Shown piece by piece: positions 17,640 through 25,893 of a stretch of 64,000 bases of DNA. The stretch's first letter is position 1. Each line of letters opens with the position of its first letter. The stretch lies in assembly GCA_023284085.1 (NCBI GenBank), contig JAKVHY010000010.1:92430-156429 (forward strand), read 5' to 3'. The translations under genes and the position numbers were made by a program. The notes under the pieces are model-generated. The model made no database searches and had not been told where the DNA came from. It worked only from the letters and a program-made list of their open reading frames with translations. This DNA comes from Shewanella benthica (lineage in GTDB: Bacteria; Pseudomonadota; Gammaproteobacteria; Enterobacterales; Shewanellaceae).

Positions 17640-18305
17640 ATGAAATTATCTAAAACTTCGCTTTTAACAACGCTTGTCGCTTCCATTTTTATCTCTGGGT
17701 GTTCATCAACCTCTTCAGTTAAAGACAACACAGATCCAGATTATGGCAATCCCGGCCTGGAATTACCGATTGAGATCCCGGGCACTCCGCATAATCCTAT
17801 TGAAACAGGTCCAGATAATGATTTTCCAGATACGGATCCGGGTTTTGGTTTACCAGACTTTGGTGATACACCGGATTGGGGGGCGGATAAAGAGCGTCCT
17901 GATGTTGGTGATAAGCCTGCCGATAACTCTCCTGAATTTGACGATGATGGTGGCTGGGGAAATGCAAATAAACCAAAGCCAGATGTAAACCCTTATGAGC
18001 TTGTTTTTAGCGAAGAGCATGGACAAGCTTATATCTACCGTAAGGAGGATGGTAAAACCATGGCCATCATTGAATCTAATGGTGACGGCACTTATACGGT
18101 ACGTGATGGCGCTATGTCTTGGGATAATACCTATGTTATCTATCAAGAAGATGGTCAGATCCGCATCGATTGGGACAAGTCTGTAATCGATGCGGGCTGG
18201 GGCACAGTGAAAGCATCTAAAGCAGACCTCACACAAATTCAACGAGACAATATCAAATCAAGGGTGAGCGCGGCTAAATTAAAAAGTCAGCTTCCTAAGC
18301 GTTGA
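17640..18305 (+). CDS. Acidic, Pro/Asp/Gly-rich lipoprotein
   Basis: 221 residues with a lipoprotein signal peptide and lipobox FISGC (Cys near residue 21). Residues 30-115 form a low-complexity, strongly acidic Pro/Asp/Gly linker with repeats such as DPGFGLPDFGDTPDWG. The C-terminal 100 residues are a folded-looking domain (YELVFSEEHGQAYIYRKEDG and following strands). I do not recognise the family. The linker suggests a surface or periplasmic spacer anchored in the outer membrane. An outer-membrane barrel gene follows 95 bases downstream and may be functionally linked. Confidence 0.7.
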   Translation: MKLSKTSLLTTLVASIFISGCSSTSSVKDNTDPDYGNPGLELPIEIPGTPHNPIETGPDNDFPDTDPGFGLPDFGDTPDWGADKERPDVGDKPADNSPEFDDDGGWGNANKPKPDVNPYELVFSEEHGQAYIYRKEDGKTMAIIESNGDGTYTVRDGAMSWDNTYVIYQEDGQIRIDWDKSVIDAGWGTVKASKADLTQIQRDNIKSRVSAAKLKSQLPKR

Positions 18306-18400
18306 TAGCGAGAGATATTCCGACGTTAAAGCCGCTAAATTATTTTGTCCACCTTACTTTGAGGTGGACTATTTTGATATTTTATTGAGAGCAAAGCTGA

Positions 18401-19195
18401 ATGCGACCATGTAAACTTCTTTTTTCTGTAATAGGTATTACAGGGCTATGCAGTGGCTATGTAGCCACTGCCCATGCCACTTCAATTGCCAATGATATCG
18501 AACTTATTTTCCCGCCTAAAGGTATAGTCATAGAACATGATGTTGAAGGTGAGCCCTTATACAAGTCAGTTGGTTTAGATGTGAAGATGCAAGATGGTGA
18601 AGCCGTTTACACCCTTAACGCGAGTGTCGATATTGGTGAGACCTGGCGTATGTTTGGTGAGTATGACAGCAATGAGTTCTGGGAAGTGGGCGTGGGCAAA
18701 AGTTTTTATACCTCATTCATGTTTACCGAAGTCACGGCTAAGGCCAATAGTGTAGGCTACAGTGCGGGTATTTTTACGGGTATTCCAGTGAGTGAAACGG
18801 TCATCTTGATGGCCGATACTAACTATAATTGGTACACCGAAGAATTCAGCTTTGGTTTTGACCTCGGTGATGATTATCAGGGCGAGCTAGGTTTCACACC
18901 TTCAGATACCGTCGATATTATGCTGGGTGTATCCTGGAGTGCTCATGCACGTTTGAATGTCAGTTATAGCTATAATCATGTTTATGATACGCGAGGTGGT
19001 AATAGCTGGGTGACAGTGCCTGAACTCGGTATCGATGAGCGGTGCTTTTTAGATATCAATTGCAGTAAGGGCAATTTTAACTATCACGATATTACATTGA
19101 CGACACAGATTTGGAAATTCTCTCCCTATTTTACCTATACCTATTTTGCCGATAGAGAAAATTTCTATGAGTTTGGCCTTGTATTTAAATGGTAG
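18401..19195 (+). CDS. Predicted outer-membrane beta-barrel protein
   Basis: 264 residues with a signal peptide (to about AHA|TS, residue 27). The rest has alternating amphipathic strands and ends in FGLVFKW, a barrel-like C-terminus. There is one Cys pair (near CFLDINC) in a predicted loop. Family not recognised. It lies 95 bases after the acidic lipoprotein on the same strand. Confidence 0.65.
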   Translation: MRPCKLLFSVIGITGLCSGYVATAHATSIANDIELIFPPKGIVIEHDVEGEPLYKSVGLDVKMQDGEAVYTLNASVDIGETWRMFGEYDSNEFWEVGVGKSFYTSFMFTEVTAKANSVGYSAGIFTGIPVSETVILMADTNYNWYTEEFSFGFDLGDDYQGELGFTPSDTVDIMLGVSWSAHARLNVSYSYNHVYDTRGGNSWVTVPELGIDERCFLDINCSKGNFNYHDITLTTQIWKFSPYFTYTYFADRENFYEFGLVFKW

Positions 19196-19353
19196 TGGAT
19201 GATTCTTGAGTTGCAGGGAACAGACACGCTAAATGCAATGATTAATGCATATAACAGGAAAGCTAAAAGAGCAGCCAAAGAGCTGCAAGGCTCTCATTTT
19301 CTCTCTAGTAGTTTTAGCTGATTACTAGGGAGTTTTTTTGATCAATGCTAGAA

Positions 19354-19387
19354 AATAGAAAGATGAGCAATGGCTCATCTTTCTATT
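19354..19387. terminator. Terminator between converging barrel and queF genes
   Basis: Perfect 15-bp inverted repeat (AATAGAAAGATGAGC / GCTCATCTTTCTATT) with a 4-base loop, 25 bases beyond the queF stop. Likely serves queF on the minus strand and possibly both directions. Confidence 0.75.
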
Positions 19388-19411
19388 ATTAGCATCTTAA
19401 AACTCTTACGT

Positions 19412-20269
19412 TTATTGTCTGGCTAAACGATGATTTTCTGGTGGCGTCTCAAAATCACTACGGTAAGGGTTAATATCTAAGCCACCACGTCGTGTGTAGC
19501 GAGCATATACCGTGAGTTTTGCACAATGACAGAAACGTTTTAGATCGACAAAGATACGTTCGATACACTGCTCATGAAACTCATTATGTTGGCGGAATGA
19601 GATGAGATACCTGAGTAGTTTTTCTCTATCGATTTTTGGCCCCTGATAACGGATCATCACGCTGCCCCAATCGGGCTGAGAGGTGATCAAGCAGTTAGAT
19701 TTAAGCAGGTTAGAGTTAAGCGTTTCGGCAACGACCGCTTTCTCATCGGTACTGTTCTCAAGGTATAGAGGGTTAAAATTGTAGTCATCAACGTCTATAT
19801 CAAGATCGTCGATACAGGTGCCTGGAAGTTCAACGATGCGTTGGCTAGCGAACTGTTTAGGTTCAAATACCTTAACGCTGACATCGCCTACGGCACATTT
19901 TGACAAGTCTTGGATTAAGGTGGCCTGTACTTGTTCTATATCGTCGAATTTGGTTTGATTGAAACTATTGAGATAGAGCTTGAATGACTTAGATTCGATC
20001 AAGTTATCGCTATCATAGCTGAGTTGAAACTCGGCTATGGCAACGACTGGCTTGCCCTTAGCATTGAGCCAGGATAGTTCATAACCCGTCCAGATATCAG
20101 TGCCATGAAAAGGCAAACTTTCATTGAGCTCGATTGCATCACGATTAAGTTTACGTGGAACCCCTTGCAGCAAAGATGCGTCATACTCGGCCTGATAGCC
20201 CGTTGCTTTACCAAGAGTTAAGCCACTGAGAGCTTCGGCATCCGTATAGGGATCATGAACTTGTGTCAT
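19412..20269 (-). CDS. queF: NADPH-dependent 7-cyano-7-deazaguanine reductase QueF
   Basis: About 285 residues of the long (type II) QueF. It reduces preQ0 to preQ1 in queuosine biosynthesis. Visible signatures are [23 protein letters not shown] near the start, the block [20 protein letters not shown], the NADPH-binding type segment [15 protein letters not shown], the catalytic Cys in [12 protein letters not shown], and [10 protein letters not shown] chose the ATG at 20269 ([10 protein letters not shown]), since upstream in-frame codons add residues unlike the family. It is divergent from syd, an arrangement also found in E. coli. Confidence 0.95.
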   Translation of the reverse strand: MTQVHDPYTDAEALSGLTLGKATGYQAEYDASLLQGVPRKLNRDAIELNESLPFHGTDIWTGYELSWLNAKGKPVVAIAEFQLSYDSDNLIESKSFKLYLNSFNQTKFDDIEQVQATLIQDLSKCAVGDVSVKVFEPKQFASQRIVELPGTCIDDLDIDVDDYNFNPLYLENSTDEKAVVAETLNSNLLKSNCLITSQPDWGSVMIRYQGPKIDREKLLRYLISFRQHNEFHEQCIERIFVDLKRFCHCAKLTVYARYTRRGGLDINPYRSDFETPPENHRLARQ

Positions 20270-20329
20270 CAATAGATATTCCATGTCAAAATAGGTGCAT
20301 ATTATACTCAAAATTTGGACTTCTGCTAA

Positions 20330-20995
20330 GTGTCTTCTTTACCTGCTTTAGATAATTTCTTGAAATTATATCAACTGACCTATCTCGAAAAGCTAGGTGA
20401 ATCCCCGCGTTACTACCCTAGAGGTGAAGAATCTCTCTGTATTGAAGGGGAGTTTGAACCTAGTAATTACCATGAGTCGAATGAAGAGGTCAGCGTATGT
20501 TGGAAGCCGGTAAAAAGAGAAGAGCCAGGATCTTTTTCTAATGTCGAGACTGCGTTAGACATAGAATTAGGCTCCGACATAGATGCATTTTTTGGCGAAT
20601 ATTTCTCAGCCCCTCTGCTATTTAACTGTGAGTGGGGGCAAGGGGAGCTGCTACAGGTATGGAATCAGACAGACTTTGAATATCTACAGCAAAATATGAT
20701 TGGTCATTTGATGATGAAGAAGAAATTAAAGCAAGCGCCTACCTGGTTTATCGGTGTGTTAGGTGATGGAGACAAGATGCTAACCGTCGATAACAGTGAT
20801 GGCAGCGTCTGGGTCGAGATCCCTGGTGAAGCGCCATCTGAAAAATTAACTAACAGCCTAAATGAGTTTATTGCCCAGCTAACCCCGCGGGTCGCGCCTC
20901 CAGAGCTTCATATCGAGGAGTCTATGCCTGAGTTGGATCACCCTGGAATATGGAATCGATTTAAGTTAATGTGGCGCAATCTGCGCGGCAAGTAA
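20330..20995 (+). CDS. syd: SecY-interacting protein Syd
   Basis: 221 residues. The start ([23 protein letters not shown]) and the middle ([25 protein letters not shown]-like [16 protein letters not shown]) match Syd, a peripheral inner-membrane protein that binds SecY and may proofread translocon assembly. The start is a GTG with a weak binding site. The C-terminus is longer than in E. coli Syd (181 residues), adding about 40 residues including [18 protein letters not shown]. Confidence 0.88.
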   Translation: MSSLPALDNFLKLYQLTYLEKLGESPRYYPRGEESLCIEGEFEPSNYHESNEEVSVCWKPVKREEPGSFSNVETALDIELGSDIDAFFGEYFSAPLLFNCEWGQGELLQVWNQTDFEYLQQNMIGHLMMKKKLKQAPTWFIGVLGDGDKMLTVDNSDGSVWVEIPGEAPSEKLTNSLNEFIAQLTPRVAPPELHIEESMPELDHPGIWNRFKLMWRNLRGK

Positions 20996-21036
20996 CAAGC
21001 GATTATGTGCGCACTCCTAGGAACTCATACCTTGTT

Positions 21037-21810
21037 TTAAAGGTGATCCCAAGAGATGTTTGACACGATTCGGCAGCTGTCACAACGAAAGTGGAACATG
21101 TCTAATAAAGGTTCATCGAGTAGCCAATGTTTATTGCCGCAACGGGGGCAGGGGCGAACTTTCTCGCTTGCTAGATTATCTCCGCCGACACGATAGAGGT
21201 AATAATAGGTTGGGATTTTAGTTAAGTATTCGATGCGACCTCTCAGATCCCAGCCTCGGCGAAATAGATCACTCGACGTAGACGTTAACTCCTCTAATGC
21301 TGCAAACTCAGCTTTTGTTGCTGCAGCCATCTGCAGTTCGTCACAGGCTTGCCACTCAGTTTGCCAGCGAATGATGCGTTTATGATCGCCATTGAATGTT
21401 GCCGGCAGTTGATAGAGTGGGATGGGCTGCAAGGTATCACCGTTTCGTACCGGTGAGCACATGTGCACATAGCTGGTATAAACGAGCTGCCAACTTGGTG
21501 TTTCAGAGCTGCTGACTTCTGAATTGATGTCTTGACCTAGGTATTTTTCTCTCGGAGCGAGTATTTTTGACTCTGTCAGTTCGACGAGTGCTTTCTCAAC
21601 CCATGGGCTGTTAAAACGTTTCGCTAAACTACTTTTTTCAGGCATTACTAGCCTGACTCTAAACTCCCCATCATTGAATGCCACGGCGAATTCTCGACCT
21701 AAAATTTGCCCATTGGCTCTATAGGCTTCGAGTAAACCATTAATCGATTTTTCGGCTGCTGTTATGGTGGTGTTGTCATAACATTCAAATCTTAATTCAA
21801 CAACATGCAT
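21037..21810 (-). CDS. Zn-ribbon-containing protein, DUF2310 family
   Basis: 257 residues. The C-terminus has a zinc ribbon CPRCGNKHW...FRCDSCRIV (four Cys near residues 222-247). The body fits DUF2310, described as a zinc-ribbon, possibly nucleic-acid-binding protein. The ATG at 21810 overlaps the stop of the upstream coiled-coil gene by one base, so the two are translationally coupled. Function unknown. Confidence 0.8.
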   Translation of the reverse strand: MHVVELRFECYDNTTITAAEKSINGLLEAYRANGQILGREFAVAFNDGEFRVRLVMPEKSSLAKRFNSPWVEKALVELTESKILAPREKYLGQDINSEVSSSETPSWQLVYTSYVHMCSPVRNGDTLQPIPLYQLPATFNGDHKRIIRWQTEWQACDELQMAAATKAEFAALEELTSTSSDLFRRGWDLRGRIEYLTKIPTYYYLYRVGGDNLASEKVRPCPRCGNKHWLLDEPLLDMFHFRCDSCRIVSNISWDHL

Positions 21811-22139
21811 TATTTTTTCGCCTTTATTATATGCTTTTCGAGCTGTTCTAATCGAGAATTAAGGTTTTGGTAGGCTCGCTTTAATTGAGTCAGCTCAGCT
21901 TTTAGCTGATCAATTTCGGACTCAGCTTCAGCAGGGGCGGTCGCTATGTGCAATTTGTCCAGGCTCGGGATCTTCTCTACAGAGCTAGTATCCATCGCCC
22001 TAAATTGCTGCAGGCCCTGGATCAATATGGGCATAGGAATACTGTTGCCAATTTTTGTTTTGATCAGTGCAAGGCTAGGTTTTTTTCCTGCAATCGATAG
22101 CGATTTAGCCGCTGCCAATATCTGTTCTATTGGGCTCAT
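21810..22139 (-). CDS. Small protein with N-terminal DNA-binding-like domain and C-terminal coiled coil
   Basis: 109 residues. Residues 1-48 (MSPIEQILAAAKSLSIAGKKPSLALIKTKI) resemble a KfrA_N-type helical DNA-binding domain. Residues 73-105 form a heptad-rich coiled coil (IDQLKAELTQLKRAYQNLNS). It is coupled to the DUF2310 zinc-ribbon gene, so the pair may act together on nucleic acid. This is inference from layout only. Confidence 0.65.
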   Translation of the reverse strand: MSPIEQILAAAKSLSIAGKKPSLALIKTKIGNSIPMPILIQGLQQFRAMDTSSVEKIPSLDKLHIATAPAEAESEIDQLKAELTQLKRAYQNLNSRLEQLEKHIIKAKK

Positions 22140-22287
22140 AGTTGGTTATCTTTCTCACTTGTTTAGTAAATGTGACCAATGCCATCTGAGTTTTCCGTAT
22201 TAAATTCTTATTAAACAATCAGATGTGATGTTGGCTTGTTTTTTGCTTTCTCTGAGGTTATCTATAATAAAGAAACAGGAAGTCATA

Positions 22288-22659
22288 GTGAAAACAAATT
22301 TAATTGGTTTGGCATTAATTGGTATTACAAGTTTAAGCTTATCTGGCTGCGTACTCAATATTGGTGATGGGGAATCGGGATGGAATGGCCAAGAGGGCTG
22401 GGAAGAGACTCAAGATATCAATCGCGGAAATCTGGCTAGATTGAGTCTGGGTATGACTCGAGATCAAGTTAGCGTCTTGATGGGAACAGCAGACTTTAAT
22501 GAAGCCTATATTGAGAAAGACAAAGAGGTTCATGTGCTTTTTTATCGCACGCAACGTACCAGGGGCGATGGTAAAACCACAAAAGATGAATGCACTCCTG
22601 TGGTTATCAGCAATAATTCCCTTGTAGGCTGGGGAAACATGGCTTACAAAAATATCTAG
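22288..22659 (+). CDS. DUF3192 family lipoprotein
   Basis: 123 residues starting at a GTG with CAGGAAG upstream. The signal peptide has lipobox LSGC (Cys near residue 18). The conserved segment LARLSLGMTRDQVSVLMGTADFNEAY is characteristic of DUF3192 and SmpA/BamE-like small lipoproteins. An upstream in-frame extension to 22225 would bury the signal peptide and is rejected. Function unknown; the GMTxxQV...MG pattern suggests a BamE-like fold. Confidence 0.78.
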   Translation: MKTNLIGLALIGITSLSLSGCVLNIGDGESGWNGQEGWEETQDINRGNLARLSLGMTRDQVSVLMGTADFNEAYIEKDKEVHVLFYRTQRTRGDGKTTKDECTPVVISNNSLVGWGNMAYKNI

Positions 22660-22672
22660 TTAGCAAACTAAA

Positions 22673-22900
22673 TTACCTAAGTTGGGCGTCTAAATGATCG
22701 ATTAACTCAGACCATTGGGCGTCCTCTTCAATTGCTTCCTTTAAAAAGCTCTTCTGAGAATCATTCCAAAAATCAGCCTGACAGAGCAGAACGTTTGCGG
22801 GTATCGTATGGTTTGCGATAAATGTGTCAATACTCTGTTCGCTATTATCTAATCCTAATTGATCAAAAAGATGACTAAGATCTTGAGGTGTGGTGTCCAT
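22673..22900 (-). CDS. DUF2789 domain protein
   Basis: 75 residues matching the DUF2789 pattern: LSHLFDQLGLDNSEQSIDTFI, then a FWNDSQKSFLKEAIEEDAQW block and a final LIDHLDAQLR. A small, acidic, all-helical cytosolic protein of unknown function. It converges with the DUF3192 gene with only 13 bases between stops. Confidence 0.8.
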   Translation of the reverse strand: MDTTPQDLSHLFDQLGLDNSEQSIDTFIANHTIPANVLLCQADFWNDSQKSFLKEAIEEDAQWSELIDHLDAQLR

Positions 22901-23072
22901 ATTATTGGTTTCCTATTGCTTATTTGAGTAACACTGGTGGCTTAAATATGAGTATGGATCAAACTTCATTAAATTGACGGATAAATAGCGCTTTATGATT
23001 AATATTTACACGCTTTAACTTGCTTGCTACATTGGTTGTTAATTGATTTAGATCAAGGGATAACTTAAACCG

Positions 23073-23717
23073 ATGGCAACAGATAATCAAATATTAGAAA
23101 CCTATCGAGCGGTATACCTGACGGCTGAAGATCTTCGCGTGGCAGCTTCGATACTTTATAACGCTTATCACGATGACCCTTTTTTTATTGAATCATTTCA
23201 CTCCGGTGATCTTTCCATGTATGAGCAAAAGCTCAGAGGAGCTATCAGGGAGGAGTTAAATGAATTGTGGCAACAAGAACAGACGTTAATTGGCTTATTT
23301 GAGGGAGAGCGAATGCTTGGGGTTGCATGTATTGTGTCTCAGCAACTGCCTCTGGGGGAGTCTCGATATTGGCATTGGCGGTTAAAGATGCTTATCAGTA
23401 CCGGTTGGCAATCGACACAAGCCTTGATCAAGAAAGAATCCTGCTTGTTAGAGCACTTGCCTAGTTCGAATTGTGGTATTTTACAATTTATTGCCGTGTC
23501 ACCTATTGAACAGAAAAAAGGCTTAGGTAGCAAGTTGGTGCAAGCCGTTTTGAGCTGGTGTGATGAACAACCTGAAATGGATGGTGTTGGTGTTTTTGCC
23601 AGTGAACAGCAACATGTTCAGTTGCTCAGCCAACATGGTTTTACCGCCATTGAGACTCTCTTTATCGGTAAAGTTGAGGGTGAGTTATTGTTTTATCGAG
23701 GACAAGATAATGAGTAA
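23073..23717 (+). CDS. GNAT-family N-acetyltransferase
   Basis: 214 residues with the GNAT acetyl-CoA pattern near residues 138-155: LQFIAVSPIEQKKGLGSKLVQAVLSW (Q/RxxGxG/A in QKKGLGS). The N-terminal half (LRVAASILYNAYHDDPFF) resembles acetyltransferases with a substrate-facing helix. Substrate unknown. The next gene starts 32 bases downstream and may be co-transcribed. Confidence 0.8.
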   Translation: MATDNQILETYRAVYLTAEDLRVAASILYNAYHDDPFFIESFHSGDLSMYEQKLRGAIREELNELWQQEQTLIGLFEGERMLGVACIVSQQLPLGESRYWHWRLKMLISTGWQSTQALIKKESCLLEHLPSSNCGILQFIAVSPIEQKKGLGSKLVQAVLSWCDEQPEMDGVGVFASEQQHVQLLSQHGFTAIETLFIGKVEGELLFYRGQDNE

Positions 23718-23749
23718 TCCTAATATTGAAAATTGTTTGTGGGGAAATG

Positions 23750-24067
23750 ATGAATAGAGGGGAGCCTATACGATATCAATCGTTTAAAGAATTTTATCCT
23801 TTCTATCTTGCGCAGCATAAAGATCCAGTCTGTCGAAATCTGCACTATCTCGGTAGCATATTAGTGCTGTTTATTCTCTGTGTGAGCCTTTTCACTAGCA
23901 ATTACCCCTTGCTTATCTCTCTGCCGATAGTGGGATATGGTTTTGCTTGGCTGGGTCATTTCATGTTTGAGAAAAACCGTCCGGCAACTTTTCAATATCC
24001 GCTTTATAGTTTTTTTGCGGACTGGGTGATGCTAGCTCAGAGAGTCGCGCAATTATTTAAAAGATAA
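23750..24067 (+). CDS. Mpo1-like / DUF962 family membrane protein
   Basis: About 105 residues: YQSFKEFYPFYLAQHKDPVCRNLHYLGS near the start, then two hydrophobic segments and GYGFAWLGHFMFEKNRPATFQYPLYSFFADWVM. These His-containing blocks are diagnostic of the DUF962/Mpo1 family; in yeast Mpo1 is an iron-dependent dioxygenase of 2-hydroxy fatty acid alpha-oxidation. ATG codons at 23747 and 23750 are both possible, with GGGGAA just upstream. An earlier ATG at 23726 overlaps less plausible sequence. Confidence 0.8.
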   Translation: MNRGEPIRYQSFKEFYPFYLAQHKDPVCRNLHYLGSILVLFILCVSLFTSNYPLLISLPIVGYGFAWLGHFMFEKNRPATFQYPLYSFFADWVMLAQRVAQLFKR

Positions 24068-24197
24068 ACTAGCAGCAAGCCACAATAGCTCGGTAAATAT
24101 CACCATCACAGAGATAAGTTATTTTACCCATTAGCCAATTTTGGGGTTCTATTCACGAATATTCGAAATGTGTGAAGTAAACTTCGTCCTGAGTCTC

Positions 24198-24215
24198 TGT
24201 GAGATATCTCTCACA
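24198..24215. promoter_or_regulatory. GacA/UvrY-type response-regulator box upstream of sRNA 1
   Basis: TGTGAGATATCTCTCACA: arms TGTGAGA and TCTCACA with a 4-base centre. It matches the 18-bp inverted repeat known to bind UvrY/GacA/VarA upstream of csrB genes. It lies about 145 bases before the predicted start of the first sponge RNA, the spacing seen in enteric csrB. Confidence 0.8.
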
Positions 24216-24352
24216 TCCATGTGGGACAAAGTGGTGTGAAATTCACTGTTCATTATTGTGGATAAAACTAACTGTTTAAATTCAAATGGTTATTGGTTTT
24301 GCTTTGCTTTATTTGTGAATGTGACTTTATTATTTTTGCTTATAGTAGGAGT

Positions 24353-24745
24353 ACATGACTGTCATTACAATTATCATTGTTATTAAGTCAATGGCAGAAA
24401 GGTTATGAATTTCAGGATGAAATTTAATCTGTTATTAGAAAGTTTTACAGGGATGTAATGAGCATTTAAATGGACAGAATAGCGATATACAGCTCGCACT
24501 GCAAAGTGAATAATTGGCCTCATTTTGAATGTGACTTCATGGATAGATTAAAGGATGGCTCTCGAGAAGAGAGACGGACACACTCAAGGATTGAGCATGA
24601 TTTGGTATAAGGATTACCAAATAAAATGGACCCAGGGAAGAGAAAGGAAGCTAGATAGTTAAGGATGATGCAGGGAGCAAGCAGGTTAGCAGGATAGCTA
24701 AAAAGTATAAGTATCGGGCACGCCTAATGGTGTGCCCTTTCTTTT
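24353..24745 (+). ncRNA. csrB: CsrB-family CsrA-sponge sRNA, copy 1
   Basis: About 390 nt with at least 14 GGA motifs, many in hairpin loops. Examples are CTCA-AGGAT-TGAG at 24583-24595 and TTTGGTA-TAAGGAT-TACCAAA at 24601-24621. The 3' part (AAGGATGATGCAGGGAGCAA, 24661-24680) resembles the conserved end of enterobacterial CsrB. It ends in a terminator, GGGCACGCC/GGTGTGCCC then TTTCTTTT. A -10-like TATAGT is at 24341-24346 with no good -35, as expected of an activator-dependent promoter; a GacA/UvrY box lies upstream. CsrB RNAs sequester CsrA and so derepress its mRNA targets. The 5' end is estimated. Confidence 0.83.
24716..24745 (+). terminator. Terminator of sRNA 1
   Basis: GGGCACGCC, loop TAAT, GGTGTGCCC (one G.U pair), then TTTCTTTT. 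Confidence 0.9.
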
Positions 24746-24843
24746 GCGTGTGTTCCGTGCTGAGCTAAGTTTACACTTCTGCAATCATGCAAAAATAGAG
24801 TATCGCCAATATTCAGCTCTTCATCTTTATTTGCTTTCGTTAG

Positions 24844-24861
24844 CGTGAGAGATCTCTCACA
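24844..24861. promoter_or_regulatory. GacA/UvrY-type response-regulator box upstream of sRNA 2
   Basis: CGTGAGAGATCTCTCACA, containing a perfect 16-bp palindrome GTGAGAGATCTCTCAC (24845-24860). It closely matches the box before sRNA 1, and both are followed after a few bases by similar words (TGGGACAA / TAAGACAA). Confidence 0.8.
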
Positions 24862-25240
24862 TGAATGTAAGACAAGAGGCATTTTTTGTCATCGTTATGC
24901 TACATGGGTTTGTTTATTCTGTTATAAAACAATGCTTTGATGTTGTGTTGGTTGTGTTTTCTAGTAGGCGCTAATCTTGGTGTTTGGTATTTGAACATTA
25001 TTCTTATCAAGATCATCTAAAATTTAACTCGTACAAGGAAATGTATGAAATGAATGGATACAATGATCAGGAAGATCAGCAGTGGCAGAGGGATCGTCAC
25101 TGAAAGGATTCAGTCATGGATGAGGCGCTTTAGGATTGAGTGTTGCTAGCAAGGAAGCCAGATTATCCAGGATGGAAGGTTTGCAATCTAGGAAGATTGT
25201 ATACACGGAATGTACTGAAAGGAATCGACAAGGACGACTT

Positions 25241-25700
25241 TAGGGACACGCTCAAGGATTGAGTCAGCTCGATTAATGGATTATCGAGTAAATGGATTTT
25301 TATACGGATATATACAGGGATGGATTTTAGGGACACGCTCAAGGATTGAGTCAGCTCGGTTAATGGATTATCGAGTAAATGGATTTTTATACGGATATAA
25401 GTACGGATATACAGGGATGGATTTTAGGGACACGCTCAAGGATTGAGTCAGCTCGGTTAATGGATTATCGAGTAAATGGAGCAGTATACGGATATAAGTA
25501 CGGATATACAGGGATGGATTTTAGGGACACGCTCAAGGATTGAGTCAGCTCGATTAATGGATTATCGAGTAAATGGAGCTTTATACGGATATACAAGGAT
25601 GGCTTTTAGGGACACGCTTAAGGATGAGTTAGCTCGGTTAATGGACTACCGAGTCAATGGAGAAGTAACAGTGGGTATTTATATCCGCTGTACAGGGAAA
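25241..25700 (+). repeat. Five tandem 85-97 bp repeat units inside sRNA 2
   Basis: Units begin with TAGGGACACG at 25241, 25328, 25425, 25522 and 25607 (steps 87, 97, 97, 85). The 10-base difference is a second ACGGATATAA-like element. Each unit has a CTCA-AGGAT-TGAG hairpin and a second hairpin with stem CTCGAT/ATCGAG in units 1 and 4, CTCGGT/ATCGAG in units 2 and 3, and CTCGGT/ACCGAG in unit 5. These are consistent or compensatory changes that preserve pairing. sRNA 1 has one related unit from 24574. Confidence 0.88.
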
Positions 25701-25795
25701 TAACAGGACGTTACAGGGATGATGCAGGGAGCATATTGAACGCATGGATGGTGCAGGGAGCATAATAAATAGCAGGATTGCTTAACAAAAGAGAC

Positions 25796-25827
25796 AAAAA
25801 GCGCGGCTTCTAGGAGCCGCGCTTTTT
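25796..25827 (+). terminator. Terminator of sRNA 2
   Basis: AAAAA then GCGCGGCT, a 6-base loop, AGCCGCGC and TTTTT. It also faces the converging DUF3301 gene and can work in both directions. Confidence 0.92.
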
Positions 25828-25892
25828 CTTTTTCTTTTTCTTTTTCTTTTTATATTAGCTTTACTATCTTTACAGCTTTACAGCTTTACAGC
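25822..25892. repeat. Short simple-sequence repeats after the sRNA terminator
   Basis: Five copies of CTTTTT (25822-25851) and three copies of TTTACAGC (25869-25892), between the sRNA terminator and the end of the DUF3301 gene. Confidence 0.9.
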
Positions 25893-25893
25893 C

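Larger units (their letters stand above)
25015..25827 (+). ncRNA. Expanded CsrB-family CsrA-sponge sRNA, copy 2
   Basis: About 800 nt with more than 50 GGA motifs by hand count, versus about 20 in E. coli CsrB. Its 5' half has many small hairpins presenting AGGA in the loop: GATC-AGGAA-GATC, CTGAA-AGGA-TTCAG, CAATCT-AGGA-AGATTG. The middle (25241 to about 25700) is five tandem units of 85-97 bp. The 3' end has the CsrB-like CAGGGATGATGCAGGGAGCA word (25713-25732) and a strong terminator. A GacA/UvrY box lies about 150 bases upstream. The transcript start is an estimate. Frames through the region are artefacts of the repeats. Confidence 0.78.

Noticed and set aside
17850..18242. 130-codon minus-strand frame opposite the acidic lipoprotein
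   Set aside because: It mirrors a low-complexity coding region; no start signal or domain.
25241..25700. CRISPR array
   Set aside because: The units are contiguous repeats of 85-97 bp with no unique spacers and no cas genes nearby.
25476..25703. 75-codon open frame across the tandem repeats
   Set aside because: It is made of translated copies of the sRNA repeat, has no credible binding site, and the DNA shows RNA-structure conservation rather than codon conservation.
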